DNA of 64,000 nucleotides. Origin: Streptomyces sp. WMMB303. Its GTDB lineage: Bacteria; Actinomycetota; Actinomycetes; Streptomycetales; Streptomycetaceae. Position numbers and translations under genes: made by a program. The notes under the pieces were generated by a model, which searched no databases, was not told where the DNA came from, and saw nothing but the letters and a program-made list of their open reading frames with translations. The stretch's first letter is position 1. Every line of letters begins with the position of its first letter. Of the stretch, positions 1-8,995 are shown piece after piece. The stretch lies in NCBI RefSeq assembly GCF_029351045.1, contig NZ_JARKIN010000001.1, positions 3,336,501-3,400,500 on the forward strand, given 5' to 3'.

Positions 1-492
1 GCCCAGCTCTTCGAGGCCGTACGGCTCGACCAGCACCGAGAAGCGGGTGGGCGTCGCGATCACCGGGCCGACGCGGACGCCGGTGCGGTCGAACGTCGCG
101 AGTGCCCGTGCCCCGGCGACAGCCGGAAGACTCAGCGCGCAGGGCGCGGTGCCGCCGGTCGCGAGGATGACGGAGGCGTCCGGCCTGTTCCGCCACCACC
201 AGCGGACCATCGTCGGGTCGGTGGTGGCCGCCAGCAGCACGGGATCGAAGGGGTGTGCCCCAGGAACCACGCACTCAGGGTCCGGGCACGCGCACACAGC
301 CGACGCGCCGCGGGTCCCCGGGGCGGTCAGAGCGGCGCCCGGCACCACCGGCCACTGCCACTGGGCGGCCGCCGTCAGCGCCGTGCTCCGCATCGGTGAC
401 CTGTGGTTGTACCGTCCGGACCGCGCCCAGAGCCGTCGGCCCTGGAGCTGCGCCCAGGCCCGGAGGGAGCGCCTTCCGAGGATCTCGCGCAT
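1..492 (-). CDS. Bifunctional DNA primase/polymerase N-terminal-type protein (partial, C-terminus off window)
   Basis: The reverse strand reads without stop from an ATG at 492 to the window edge (164 codons), so only the N-terminal part is present. The translation starts MREILGRRSLRAW and contains a Cys-rich segment CACPDPECVVPGAHPFDP, then VRWWWRNRP and a TPTRFSVLVEPYGLEELG segment. I recognise these as typical of the Streptomyces proteins annotated as bifunctional DNA primase/polymerase, N-terminal domain (Prim-Pol type). No catalytic motif is visible in this part and a replication role is unproven in these stand-alone proteins. It is divergent from the phosphatase gene at 1089, with about 600 bp between them. 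Confidence 0.75.
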   Translation of the reverse strand, partial: MREILGRRSLRAWAQLQGRRLWARSGRYNHRSPMRSTALTAAAQWQWPVVPGAALTAPGTRGASAVCACPDPECVVPGAHPFDPVLLAATTDPTMVRWWWRNRPDASVILATGGTAPCALSLPAVAGARALATFDRTGVRVGPVIATPTRFSVLVEPYGLEELG

Positions 493-1088
493 GAGCGCTC
501 GTTCCTTTCCGTGAACGCCGAACAACGCCTATTTCATGAACACCGCAAACACCGCCAACTGGCCGTGCCGACCGATCTCTAGCTCACTTCACCATGGGGA
601 ACGCTGGTGACCGTGCGTGCCGAACAGCGCATCATGTTGCGGGTCGAGCGTGGAACGTGGCGGGGGGTGGCGCGCACATGGCGTTCGGTCCGTGGACTGC
701 CACCTGCGCCGGTGCTGCTCGTACTTGCTCGTCTTGTACCGGGGACCGCTCGTGGTCCGCCGTACCGCGCATGTGCTGACTGGTGCAATCCTGCGGCTGA
801 TGCCCTCCCGCAAGAAGCGGGCGGGCCTGCGCCCGCTGCTCCCTAGGACGCCGTGACTCTCCACAGGGTTCCGTACCCGCAACAGCGGTGCCAACGCGCC
901 GCTGAATGGCCTCAGTCGACAGCAGTATGCACGCCATGTGGGCGATTTTCCGCCAATCTTCTCACCCCTCGGCCTGCCCTCGTGAGACAGGTCCGCTCGC
1001 CGGACATTCTCGGCACTGCAGCGTACGTGCTGGACATGCCCCAACGGCATGTGTAGATGTAGTGGCATTGATAGCGGAGCAGCATGAC
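493..1088. other. Intergenic region, 596 bp, no gene recognised
   Basis: This stretch separates the divergent primase-like and phosphatase genes. Its left end (about 505-565) is less GC-rich and has short direct repeats of the type AACACCGC. Several overlapping open frames exist at 590-1060, but their third-position G+C is not raised and none has a Shine-Dalgarno sequence, so I call none. A GC-rich hairpin-like segment lies near 805-840. Promoters for both flanking genes should be here, but I cannot place -10/-35 boxes with confidence. Confidence 0.5.
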
Positions 1089-2840
1089 ATGGGGGTTTGC
1101 GATGCTATTGGGACAGTTCACCCGCAGCCCGAGCTGCCGCCCATGACCTCCTCGCGCCTGCCGAAAGTGGCTGGAATCCAGTCGTCGGTTTCCTCGAACC
1201 CGTCGCCGGCCGCCGCGGCCTCCACCGCCGCGGCCTCCACGGCGGCCCCGGGGCCCGCTGTCCCTGCTTCTTCTGCCGCGTGCGCTGCGGATTCATCCGC
1301 GCGGGCCACCGCGCTCGGCCCCGGAGGCTCACCGGCCGACCGGGACCGGATCGGTGACCTCTCCTCCCTTCACGACCTCACCATTCGTCTCGTTCGCACC
1401 ACGAGCCTCGACTCGGCGCTCCGGGAGACGCTGCGCGCCGGCGCCACGCTGCTGGGCGCCCCCCGCGGCATGGTCGCGCTCGCGCCCGGCACCGATCCTG
1501 GAAGCGAACCCTCCGATTCCCCGGAGCGGGCCACCGAACGCACCATCGGCCTCGGCCTCGGGCGTGCCGACCTGGGGCAGATCGAGACCGTTCCGCGTTT
1601 TTCCGCCACCTACGCGCGCGTCCTCGACGCGGAAACCGACCGCAGCCGTACCACCGGACCGGATGCCGGACGCGGCCATACGGCCGGACCGGACACCCGC
1701 CCGGCGGACGAGACGGACGGGACTCATGCGGCCGACGGAGCGAGCCGACCGCACCAGCCCGGCCGCGGCCCCGACCACGAAACCGGCCACGAGCCCGCCC
1801 CGGGCGAGGCCGGAGCGAGCGCCTCCGAGGCGGAGTCCGTACCCGACCCGGGTGCCGGGCTCGCCCACCCCGCCCTGATCTGCCCCGACATCGCGGCCGA
1901 CCAGGCGCTCTCCCCCCGGCACCGGGAGGTCGCGGCCCGCCTCGGCTACGCGGCCACCTACGGCGTGCCGCTCACCACCGGGTCCGGCACCCGGCTCGGC
2001 GCCGCCGTCTGGTTCTTCGACGAGCCGGGTGAGCCCACCGTCCGTCGGCGGGAACTCCTCGACAGCTATCTGCGGCACGCCACCGAACACTGCGCGCGGC
2101 TCGGAGAGTGCGCACGCACCCGCGCGGACATGGTCACCCTCCGTGAGGAACTGCTGCCCAGCGCGCTTCCCCGCGTCCCCGGGGTCTCCCTCGCGGTACG
2201 GCACCGCACGGGTCCGCGCGGCGGCGGTGACTGGTACGACGCGCTGCCACTGCCGGAGCGGGCGGTAGGACTCGCGGTCGGCGGTGTCACCGGCAGCGGG
2301 CCGGCGGCGGTCGCCGCCATGGGCCGGCTGCGGGCCTCCCTGCGGGCGTACGCGGTGATGGAGGGGGAGGATCCGGTCGCTGTCCTGTCCGACCTGGAAC
2401 TGCTGCTGCGGCTGACCGAGCCCTCCTGCTCGGCCACCGCGCTGTTCGCCTACGCGGAGCCCGCGAGCCGCAAGATCCTGCTCGCCGGGGCCGGGCACTG
2501 CGCCCCGCTGATCGTCGGCCCCCGGCGCATCGAACCGGTGGAGACCGCGGTCTCGGCGCCGTTGGGGATGCTGGCGTGCTGGGAGGCACCCAGCGCGGAG
2601 GTCGTCCTGCGCGAAGGCGAAACGCTTCTGTGCTACACCGACGGGCTGCTGCACCGCACCGGCCACTCCATGGACCGCGCCTTCGCCCGGCTCCGCTCGG
2701 CCGCCGCCTCCGCCCCGCGCACGGCCCGGGAGGATCCGGACGCCCTCGTCGACCACGTGCTGCGCACGGTGCTGCCCGGGCCGCTGGCAGATCTGCCCGA
2801 CCACCCCGAGGACGTCGTCCTGCTGGCCGCCCGCTTCTGA
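1089..2840 (+). CDS. SpoIIE/PP2C-family serine/threonine phosphatase with GAF-like N-terminal part
   Basis: The 583-residue product has a low-complexity Ala/Ser/Pro start (tandem AAAST units at about 38-50), a GAF-like region at about 90-340 interrupted by a long acidic, His/Pro-rich insert (about 177-257), and a C-terminal SpoIIE/RsbU-type phosphatase domain (about 348-583). Start ATG 1089 has GGAG nine bases upstream; ATG 1143 is an alternative. The domain keeps GGDWYD, LLCYTDG and EDVVLL, but the motif usually reading GDVxGxG is VGGVTGSG, so one expected metal-binding Asp is Gly. Family members dephosphorylate anti-anti-sigma factors; here activity may be weak or lost. It lies upstream of aminopeptidase P, with a second phosphatase gene following. 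Confidence 0.85.
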   Translation: MGVCDAIGTVHPQPELPPMTSSRLPKVAGIQSSVSSNPSPAAAASTAAASTAAPGPAVPASSAACAADSSARATALGPGGSPADRDRIGDLSSLHDLTIRLVRTTSLDSALRETLRAGATLLGAPRGMVALAPGTDPGSEPSDSPERATERTIGLGLGRADLGQIETVPRFSATYARVLDAETDRSRTTGPDAGRGHTAGPDTRPADETDGTHAADGASRPHQPGRGPDHETGHEPAPGEAGASASEAESVPDPGAGLAHPALICPDIAADQALSPRHREVAARLGYAATYGVPLTTGSGTRLGAAVWFFDEPGEPTVRRRELLDSYLRHATEHCARLGECARTRADMVTLREELLPSALPRVPGVSLAVRHRTGPRGGGDWYDALPLPERAVGLAVGGVTGSGPAAVAAMGRLRASLRAYAVMEGEDPVAVLSDLELLLRLTEPSCSATALFAYAEPASRKILLAGAGHCAPLIVGPRRIEPVETAVSAPLGMLACWEAPSAEVVLREGETLLCYTDGLLHRTGHSMDRAFARLRSAAASAPRTAREDPDALVDHVLRTVLPGPLADLPDHPEDVVLLAARF

Positions 2841-2952
2841 GCGGCGGCACCGCCCGACGGCACCGTTCAACATCACATGCGCACGGCTGTGGACCAACCG
2901 GGCCCCACCCATACGATGGAAGGTGGTTTTATCCGTCAAAGAGGAGGCAGAC

Positions 2953-4392
2953 GTGGCAGACGCCGCTGACGAGCAGCCGATCAAGCAGCGGAAGAACGGC
3001 CTGTACACGGGCGTCTCCGACGAGCTCGCCGCGAACATGAAGTCCGGCTGGAGCGACACCGAGCTGCACGATCTGGAGCCCGTCGCACAGGCGGCGGAGC
3101 TCGCCGAGCGGCGCGAGCGGCTGTCGGCGCGCTTCCCCGGCGAGCGTCTGGTGGTCCCCGCGGGCAACCTCAAGACCCGGTCCAACGACACCGAGTACCC
3201 CTTCAGGGCCTCCGTCGAGTACGCGTACCTGTCCGGGAACCAGACCGAGGACGGCGTACTGGTCCTGGAGCCCACCGGTGCCCGCGGCCACCGCGCCACG
3301 CTGTATCTGCTGCCCCGCTCCGACCGGGAGAACGGCGAGTTCTGGCTGGACGGCCAGGGCGAGCTGTGGGTCGGCCGGCGGCACAGCCTCACCGAGAGCG
3401 CGACGCTCTACGGAATGCCCTGCGCCGACGTCCGGACGGTCGCCGACACGCTCCGCGCGGGCACCGGCCCGGTGCGGGTGGTCCGCGGCCACGACGCCGG
3501 AGTCGAGGCGGCGCTGGCCGACAAGATCACCGCCGAGCGGGACGAGGAGCTGCGGGGTTTCCTGTCCGAGATGCGGCTGGTCAAGGACGCGTTCGAGATC
3601 GGCGAGATGCAGAAGGCCGTCGACTCCACCGTGCGCGGTTTCGAGGACGTCGTCCGCTCCCTCGACAAGGCGGAGGCCACCTCCGAGCGCTACATCGAGG
3701 GCACGTTCTTCCTGCGCGCCCGCGTGGAGGGCAACGACATCGGCTACGGCTCCATCTGCGCAGCCGGACCGCACGCCACCACGCTGCACTGGATGCGCAA
3801 CGACGGCCCGGTGCGCTCGGGCGAGCTGCTGCTGCTCGACGCCGGTGTGGAGACCCGTACTCTCTACACGGCCGACGTGACGCGCACCCTTCCGGTCAAC
3901 GGCCGCTTCACCGAGCTGCAGCGCACGATCTACGACGCGGTGTACGAGGCGCAGGAGGCGGGCATCGCCGCGGTCAAGCCGGGCGGCAAGTACCTCGACT
4001 TCCACCGTGCGGCGCAGCGGGTGCTCGCCACCAAGCTGGTCGAATGGGGTCTGATCGAGGGCCCGGTGGAGCGCGTGCTGGAGCTGGGGCTGCAACGCCG
4101 CTGGACGCTGCACGGCACCGGCCACATGCTGGGCATGGATGTGCACGACTGCGCGGTCGCCCGCCGCGAGACCTACGCGGACGGCACGCTGGAGCCGGGC
4201 ATGTGCCTGACAGTGGAGCCGGGGCTCTACTTCCAGGCCGACGACGAGACCGTGCCCGAGGAGTACCGGGGCATCGGTGTGCGCATCGAGGACGACATCC
4301 TGGTGACCGAGGACGGCAACCGGAACATGTCAGCCGCACTGCCGCGCAGCAGCTTCGAGGTGGAGAGCTGGATGGCGAAGCTGCGGGCGTGA
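2953..4392 (+). CDS. pepP: Xaa-Pro aminopeptidase (aminopeptidase P, M24B)
   Basis: A 479-residue cytosolic metallopeptidase that removes N-terminal residues preceding proline. The AMP_N domain (about 50-200) is followed by the pita-bread M24 domain. All five expected metal ligands are visible: D296 in LLLLDAGVE, D308 in TADVTRTLP, H391 in GTGHMLGMD, E422 in TVEPGLYF and E446 in GVRIEDDIL. I chose GTG 2953 because GAGGAGG lies seven bases upstream; the in-frame GTG at 2923 lacks a site. The gene sits between two SpoIIE-type phosphatase genes, and this order is familiar in Streptomyces. Length is normal for the family. Confidence 0.95.
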   Translation: MADAADEQPIKQRKNGLYTGVSDELAANMKSGWSDTELHDLEPVAQAAELAERRERLSARFPGERLVVPAGNLKTRSNDTEYPFRASVEYAYLSGNQTEDGVLVLEPTGARGHRATLYLLPRSDRENGEFWLDGQGELWVGRRHSLTESATLYGMPCADVRTVADTLRAGTGPVRVVRGHDAGVEAALADKITAERDEELRGFLSEMRLVKDAFEIGEMQKAVDSTVRGFEDVVRSLDKAEATSERYIEGTFFLRARVEGNDIGYGSICAAGPHATTLHWMRNDGPVRSGELLLLDAGVETRTLYTADVTRTLPVNGRFTELQRTIYDAVYEAQEAGIAAVKPGGKYLDFHRAAQRVLATKLVEWGLIEGPVERVLELGLQRRWTLHGTGHMLGMDVHDCAVARRETYADGTLEPGMCLTVEPGLYFQADDETVPEEYRGIGVRIEDDILVTEDGNRNMSAALPRSSFEVESWMAKLRA

Positions 4393-4605
4393 GCCCGCGC
4401 GCACCGGGCGGGCTCACGCCCGGTGCCTGCGCGCCGACGGGCACCGCCCGGTAGCGGACGCCGCGGGGCACACCCCGGCGCCGACCGGGCGGTCCCGACG
4501 ACCGGCCGGAACCCGACCGGACCATCGAGCACAGCGGCGATGACGGGAGACGACGTCACGGCACGAACCTGCTGCGCCTGTCATCGACTAGGAAGAGAGC
4601 ACGCT

Positions 4606-5706
4606 TTGGTCTCCCGGTTGCGGACCGGACTGTTGTCCGCGTTTCCCTTCCTCGCCATGGGTGCCGTCGGTGCCGCCGATCTGACCGGCGGACCCGGGAT
4701 CGGCCTGCAGCCGATGATGGCGCTCGGTCCGGCCTTCGCCGGGCTGAGCGGCGGCAAGCGGCGCACCGCCCTGGTCGGCGCGCTGGCGATGGCACTGTCG
4801 ATCGCGCTCAGCCTCTACAACGGCCAGTTCGGCGAGCGGCGCGGCAACGCGACGCTGATCTCCGTGGCCGGGGTCTCCGTGGCGGCGCTGGTGGCGACCG
4901 CGATGCGGCAGAAACGGGAGGCGGAGCTGGCCAACGTGCGCTCCATCGCGGAGGCCGCACAGCGGGTGCTGCTGCGCCCGGTGCCGCGCAGTGCCGGGCG
5001 GCTGCAGGTGGCCGTCTCCTACACGTCGGCCGTCGCCGAGGCCCGGATCGGCGGCGACCTGTACGAGGTGGTCACCTCGCCGCACGGGGTACGGGTGATC
5101 ATCGGTGACGTCCAGGGCAAAGGGCTGGAGGCGGTGGAGACCGCCGCGGTGGTGCTCGGCGCGTTCCGCGAGGCCGCGTACGACGAGCCGGACCTGGCCA
5201 CGGTCGGGGACCGGCTGGAACGGGCCCTGGACCGGCATCTGCTGGGCGAGAAGTTCGTGACGGCGGTGCTCGCCGAGGTGCCGCACGGGTCCGGCACACG
5301 CACCGCGACCCTGCTCAACTTCGGACACCCCGCCCCGCTGGCGGTCCGGCAGGACGGCAGCGTGCACTTCGCCGAACCGCCGCGGCGCTCGCTGCCACTG
5401 GGGCTCGGCCTGCACGGCAGTGAACCGCCGCGTCCGCACGAGGTGCCGTTCGCGCCGGGCGACCAACTGCTGCTGTACACCGACGGCGTCACCGAGGCCC
5501 GCGACAGCGACAACCTCTTCTACCCGCTCGACCACCGCGCCCACCTGCTCAAGGACTCGGACGCGGAGGGCGCGCTGGAAGCCGTGCGGCTGGACATCCA
5601 GGAGCATGTGCGCTCTCCGCTGCACGACGACGCCGCCATGCTGCTGCTGCGCTACCGGAGCCCCGCCGTGCCCCGCGGGCCGCGGACCGCCGCGGCCGAG
5701 GAGTGA
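4606..5706 (+). CDS. Membrane-anchored PP2C/SpoIIE-type phosphatase
   Basis: The product is 366 residues. The N-terminus (about 1-100) is hydrophobic with several predicted membrane helices (around FPFLAMGAVGA, LGPAFAGLSGG, LVGALAMALSIAL, ISVAGVSVAALVATA), followed by a SpoIIE domain at about 125-355. The metal-binding motifs are intact: RIGGDLYEV, IIGDVQGKGLEA, LLLYTDGVTEARD and LHDDAAMLLL. The start is TTG 4606 with AGGAAG ten bases upstream; ATG and GTG candidates further up lack a site. Such proteins probably sense envelope or osmotic signals and act on SpoIIAA-type substrates. It is convergent with the small ATPase at 5759-6199, a plausible pathway partner. Confidence 0.85.
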   Translation: MVSRLRTGLLSAFPFLAMGAVGAADLTGGPGIGLQPMMALGPAFAGLSGGKRRTALVGALAMALSIALSLYNGQFGERRGNATLISVAGVSVAALVATAMRQKREAELANVRSIAEAAQRVLLRPVPRSAGRLQVAVSYTSAVAEARIGGDLYEVVTSPHGVRVIIGDVQGKGLEAVETAAVVLGAFREAAYDEPDLATVGDRLERALDRHLLGEKFVTAVLAEVPHGSGTRTATLLNFGHPAPLAVRQDGSVHFAEPPRRSLPLGLGLHGSEPPRPHEVPFAPGDQLLLYTDGVTEARDSDNLFYPLDHRAHLLKDSDAEGALEAVRLDIQEHVRSPLHDDAAMLLLRYRSPAVPRGPRTAAAEE

Positions 5707-5758
5707 GACGGCGGCCCGTCCGGACGGAGGGCCGGTTCTCCCGCGGAACGCGCCCTGG

Positions 5759-6199
5759 TCAGGAAGCGGTCATCAGATGCCCGTCGCGGCGGGCGAGCAC
5801 TTTGTCGAAGCTGACGACGGCCCCGCCGCGCCCGGAGCGGTTGCGGAACCGCACATGGTCGGCGAGGGACTCGATCAGGTAGAGGCCGCGCCCGCTCTCC
5901 GCCTCGTTCCCGCATCGGGGGTCGTATCCGGAGGGGAAGCCGGGGCCGGTGTCAGCCACCTCGATGCGACAGCGGTTGCCCTCCAGATAGGCCGAGACGC
6001 GGTAGGCACCGCCCAGGTCACCGGCGGCGCTGCCGTGCTCGACCGCGTTGGCGCACGCCTCGGACAGCGCCAGGCACATGTCGTAGGCGACATCCGGGTC
6101 GACACCGGCCGAGGCCATGGAGCTCAGCAGGAGTTGGCGCGCGAGCGGCACACTGGCGGCTTCGCGCCGTAGCCGGAGAGACCACCACAGGCTGCTCAT
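5759..6199 (-). CDS. Anti-sigma-factor-type ATP-binding protein (RsbW/SpoIIAB-like HATPase)
   Basis: A 146-residue GHKL-fold protein. The N box reads EACANAVEHG, the G1 box DTGPGFPSG and the G2 box ESGRGLYLIE, so the ATP site looks complete. It matches the stand-alone HATPase_c domain proteins abundant in Streptomyces, which bind sigma factors or phosphorylate anti-anti-sigma factors. ATG 6199 is chosen because GGAGGG precedes it by seven bases. It is convergent with the membrane phosphatase gene, 52 bp apart. Its partner sigma factor is not in the window, so the target is unknown. Confidence 0.85.
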   Translation of the reverse strand: MSSLWWSLRLRREAASVPLARQLLLSSMASAGVDPDVAYDMCLALSEACANAVEHGSAAGDLGGAYRVSAYLEGNRCRIEVADTGPGFPSGYDPRCGNEAESGRGLYLIESLADHVRFRNRSGRGGAVVSFDKVLARRDGHLMTAS

Positions 6200-6486
6200 G
6201 CTCACCCTCCATGCGGCTCGACACACGGCTTACCTATTGCCTGCGGGTACCGGCACTACGCGGCGCCGCGGCGATGCCCCCCGTACGGCGGAAGAGCGCG
6301 GCGCCGGGTAGTGGAGCCGGGGGCCCTGCGTGCGGGTACGGCGGAGGCACGCACCGGGGCACGCGCCCCCGGCGAGGCCACCCGCGCACGCTGGCCCCGA
6401 GCACCGGTGAGTCGGTTGAGCACCGGTGGAGCGGGTGTGGCCCTGGTGTGTGCGGGCTGGGACGACGGTGAGATGATGGCGCGGCC

Positions 6487-7353
6487 ATGACTGCCGGTGC
6501 GGACCTGAGACTGCTGCGGGCCGCGGTGTTCGCCGCGGTCTGCGTCACCGTGTCCGCCGCGGGGCATGTGCTCGCCGCGGGGACGGTCCTGCCGTTCGGC
6601 ACGCTGGCACTCGGCTTCGGCTGCGTCTTCGCGGTCGCCGTCGCGCTCGCCGGGCGGGAGCGCTCGCTGCCGGGTATCGCGGGACTGCTCGCGCCGGGGC
6701 AGGTCGCCTTGCACCTGGTGTTCTCGATGGGCTCCCACAGGCTGCACGGCGGAGCGGCGGCGGCCGCTCCGGCGGGCCCGCGGCCGGGCGGCATCCAGGC
6801 TCTGGCGGGGAAGCTGCTGTGCCACGGCGGCACCGCGCCGCTGAGCGACGCCGAGGCGCGGCGCGTGGTGGTGAACGCCGGGCTCGATCCGCAGACCGCC
6901 GCGGGCGCGGACGGCGCCGGAAGGACGACCGCGGACGCGGCGCACGCGGCCGGCGCCGGCTCCTTCCCCGGCACCCCGCTCGACTGCCTGCACGAGGCGG
7001 CGCGGGCCGCGGCCGGACTGCTCGACGTACCGATGCTGCTCGGGCACGTGTGTGCCGCGCTGCTGCTCGGCTGGATGCTGCGGCGGGGCGAGGCCGCGCT
7101 GTGGCGGCTGGTGCGGCTGTCCTACTCAGCCGCGGCAGTGGCCGAGGAACTGGTGGCCGCGCGTGCCCTGCGCACCGCCCTGGCCTTCGTCCGGGCCCTG
7201 CACAACGGGCTGCTGCCGCGGGTTCCGGAACGGCCCGTGCCCGAGCGCCCGGAGGACGGGACGGCGCACCCGTCCTCGCTGCTGCTGCAGCACTCCGTCC
7301 ACCGCCGCGGCCCGCCCGCGCGGCAGGCGGACGCTTTCACGCTCGCGGCCTGA
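6487..7353 (+). CDS. Four-helix integral membrane protein heading the copper cluster
   Basis: The 288-residue product has four apparent membrane helices: about residues 9-30, 36-55, 60-80 and 180-200. Between helices 3 and 4 lies a Gly/Ala-rich extracytoplasmic or cytoplasmic loop with HLVFSMGSHRLHGG and a CHGG motif; the tail is soluble and basic. The His/Met/Cys in the loop could bind metal, but this is inference. I recognise it as a conserved actinobacterial protein without an assigned role. It is followed 152 bp later by the YcnI-like gene and reads in the same direction as five copper-related genes. The start has only a weak GGTGAG upstream. Confidence 0.75.
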   Translation: MTAGADLRLLRAAVFAAVCVTVSAAGHVLAAGTVLPFGTLALGFGCVFAVAVALAGRERSLPGIAGLLAPGQVALHLVFSMGSHRLHGGAAAAAPAGPRPGGIQALAGKLLCHGGTAPLSDAEARRVVVNAGLDPQTAAGADGAGRTTADAAHAAGAGSFPGTPLDCLHEAARAAAGLLDVPMLLGHVCAALLLGWMLRRGEAALWRLVRLSYSAAAVAEELVAARALRTALAFVRALHNGLLPRVPERPVPERPEDGTAHPSSLLLQHSVHRRGPPARQADAFTLAA

Positions 7354-7505
7354 CGCACGCACGACGCTCACCGGACCGAGCCGTCCGCCCCCGCCCCGGG
7401 GTGCGGTCGGCGCGGGCCGTGACGCTGCGCGCGGTGCCGCCCTCGCGTGCCCGCCTCCGATGCCATGCCATGCCATCCGTCCTGTGTCACTCAGGAGCTC
7501 ATTTC

Positions 7506-8228
7506 ATGAAGATCGCGAACCGCCGCGCCGCAACCGTCTGCGCGCTCGCCGCCGGAACCGTCCTGCTGGTCGCGGGGCCGGCGTCGGCGCACGTCGGCGT
7601 CGACCCGCAGGAGGCCGCCAAGGGCGGCTACAGCACCGTCAACTTCAAGGTGCCGAACGAGAAGGACGACGCGTCGACCGTCGAGCTGGAGGTCAACTTC
7701 CCGGCGGACCACCCGCTGACGTCCGTGATGCCGCAGCCGGTACCCGGCTGGGACGTCAAGGTCGAGAAGAAGAAGCTGGACAAGCCGATCACGATGCACG
7801 GCGAGAAGGTCACCGAGGCCGTCTCGAAGGTCACCTGGAGCGGTGGGAAGGTCGAGCCGGGCGAGTTCCAGCAGTTCCCCGTCTCCATGGGGCAGCTTCC
7901 GAAGGACGCGGACCACCTGGTGTTCAAGGCGCTGCAGACCTATGACGACGAGGACGTCGTGCGCTGGATCGAGGAGCCGCAAGAAGGCGGGGCGGAGCCC
8001 GAGCACCCGGCGCCGGTGCTGAAGCTGGCAGCGGCGGAGGAGTCCGGCGCGGACGCGGACGACTCGGCGGACGACGCCAAGGCCGCCGGGAAGACGGCGG
8101 CAGCGCCCGAGGAGGACTCCGGTTCCGGCTCCGACACCACGGCGCGCGTCCTCGGCGTGGCGGGCATCGTCGTCGGCGTCGCGGGCATCGCCTTCGGCGT
8201 CCTGGCGGGGCGCCGTCGGACCGCCTGA
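7506..8228 (+). CDS. YcnI-like copper-binding secreted protein (DUF1775)
   Basis: A 240-residue exported protein. The signal peptide ends at PASA, so the mature chain would begin AHVGVDPQ; the near-N-terminal His is the feature used for Cu(II) binding in YcnI family proteins. The DUF1775 domain covers about 28-160 (VPNEKDDAST, PGWDVKVEKK, WSGGKVEPGEF). An acidic Ala-rich linker (about 175-215) leads to a C-terminal membrane helix and RRR tail (about 216-240), so it is probably anchored outside the cell. ATG 7506 is preceded by AGGAG. It leads into sco and pcuAC; a role in copper acquisition or storage fits. Confidence 0.9.
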   Translation: MKIANRRAATVCALAAGTVLLVAGPASAHVGVDPQEAAKGGYSTVNFKVPNEKDDASTVELEVNFPADHPLTSVMPQPVPGWDVKVEKKKLDKPITMHGEKVTEAVSKVTWSGGKVEPGEFQQFPVSMGQLPKDADHLVFKALQTYDDEDVVRWIEEPQEGGAEPEHPAPVLKLAAAEESGADADDSADDAKAAGKTAAAPEEDSGSGSDTTARVLGVAGIVVGVAGIAFGVLAGRRRTA

Positions 8229-8311
8229 CTCCCGCCCGCACCTCCCCCGGGTGGTGCGGGCGACGTCGGCCGCCGCCCGCACCCCCGGCCCTGCACAATC
8301 CCTACTGCACG

Positions 8312-8995
8312 ATGCGGACAAGCACTATGCGCACCATGAGAACGACCGCGGCAGCCGCGGCACTGGTCGCGGCCGCCGGGCTCGCCCTGGCGGGCTGCGG
8401 CTCCGGCGACGACGGCGGCGGCAGCGCCACGGACAAACCGGCGACGGTCGAGAAGCAGCAGCACAAGGGCGGCACCGTCCTCGACCAGCCCTTCGACAAG
8501 CCCGATCTGACGCTCACCGACACGCACGGCAAGAGCTACGACCTGATCGAGAAGACGAAGGGCCGCCCCACCCTGCTCTACTTCGGTTACACGCACTGCC
8601 CGGACGTCTGCCCGCTGACCATGAGCAACATCTCGGTTGCCAAGTCCAAGCTGCCCGAGGAGCAGCAGAAGAAGCTGCGGGTCGTCTTCGTCACCAGCGA
8701 TCCGGAGCGGGACACCCCCAAGGAGCTCCGGAAGTGGCTGGACGGCCAGGACCCGTCCTTCATCGGGCTCACCGGTGACTTCGACACCATCCAGGCGGGC
8801 GCTCGCAGGGTGGGCGTCAGCATCGCGCCCTCGTACAAGAAGAAGAACGGCGACGTCGTCTCCACGCACGGCGCCCAGGTGCTCGCCTTCTCCCCCGAGG
8901 ACGACAAGGCGCACGTCCTCTACACGGAGGGCAATTCCGGGCCGGACATCCTCGAGAAGGACCTGCCCGAGCTGATCGAGGGGAAGAACCCGTGA
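8312..8995 (+). CDS. sco: Sco1/SenC/PrrC-family copper chaperone lipoprotein
   Basis: A 227-residue thioredoxin-fold lipoprotein. The lipobox LALAGC places the lipidated Cys at about residue 29. The Cu-binding Cys pair is in THCPDVCPLT, and the conserved downstream His is in the STHGAQVLAF segment. Sco proteins deliver copper to the CuA site of cytochrome c oxidase; in S. lividans the Sco protein of the equivalent locus is needed for oxidase activity and copper-dependent development. Three ATGs (8312, 8327, 8336) are possible and none has a good Shine-Dalgarno sequence; I keep the first. Its stop overlaps the GTG of the next gene (GTGA), indicating coupled translation. Confidence 0.92.
   Translation: MRTSTMRTMRTTAAAAALVAAAGLALAGCGSGDDGGGSATDKPATVEKQQHKGGTVLDQPFDKPDLTLTDTHGKSYDLIEKTKGRPTLLYFGYTHCPDVCPLTMSNISVAKSKLPEEQQKKLRVVFVTSDPERDTPKELRKWLDGQDPSFIGLTGDFDTIQAGARRVGVSIAPSYKKKNGDVVSTHGAQVLAFSPEDDKAHVLYTEGNSGPDILEKDLPELIEGKNP

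Noticed and set aside
594..905. Several short overlapping open frames in the 600-bp gap before the first phosphatase gene.
   Set aside because: Codon bias is flat, no conserved segment was recognised and there is no Shine-Dalgarno sequence.
1329..3392. Long reverse-strand open frame over the phosphatase and pepP genes.
   Set aside because: It has no ribosome site or domain, and is explained by the G/C third-position bias of the sense genes.
7354..7505. CsoR-type copper operator before the copper cluster.
   Set aside because: No clear TACCC/GGGTA-type palindrome was found in the gap.
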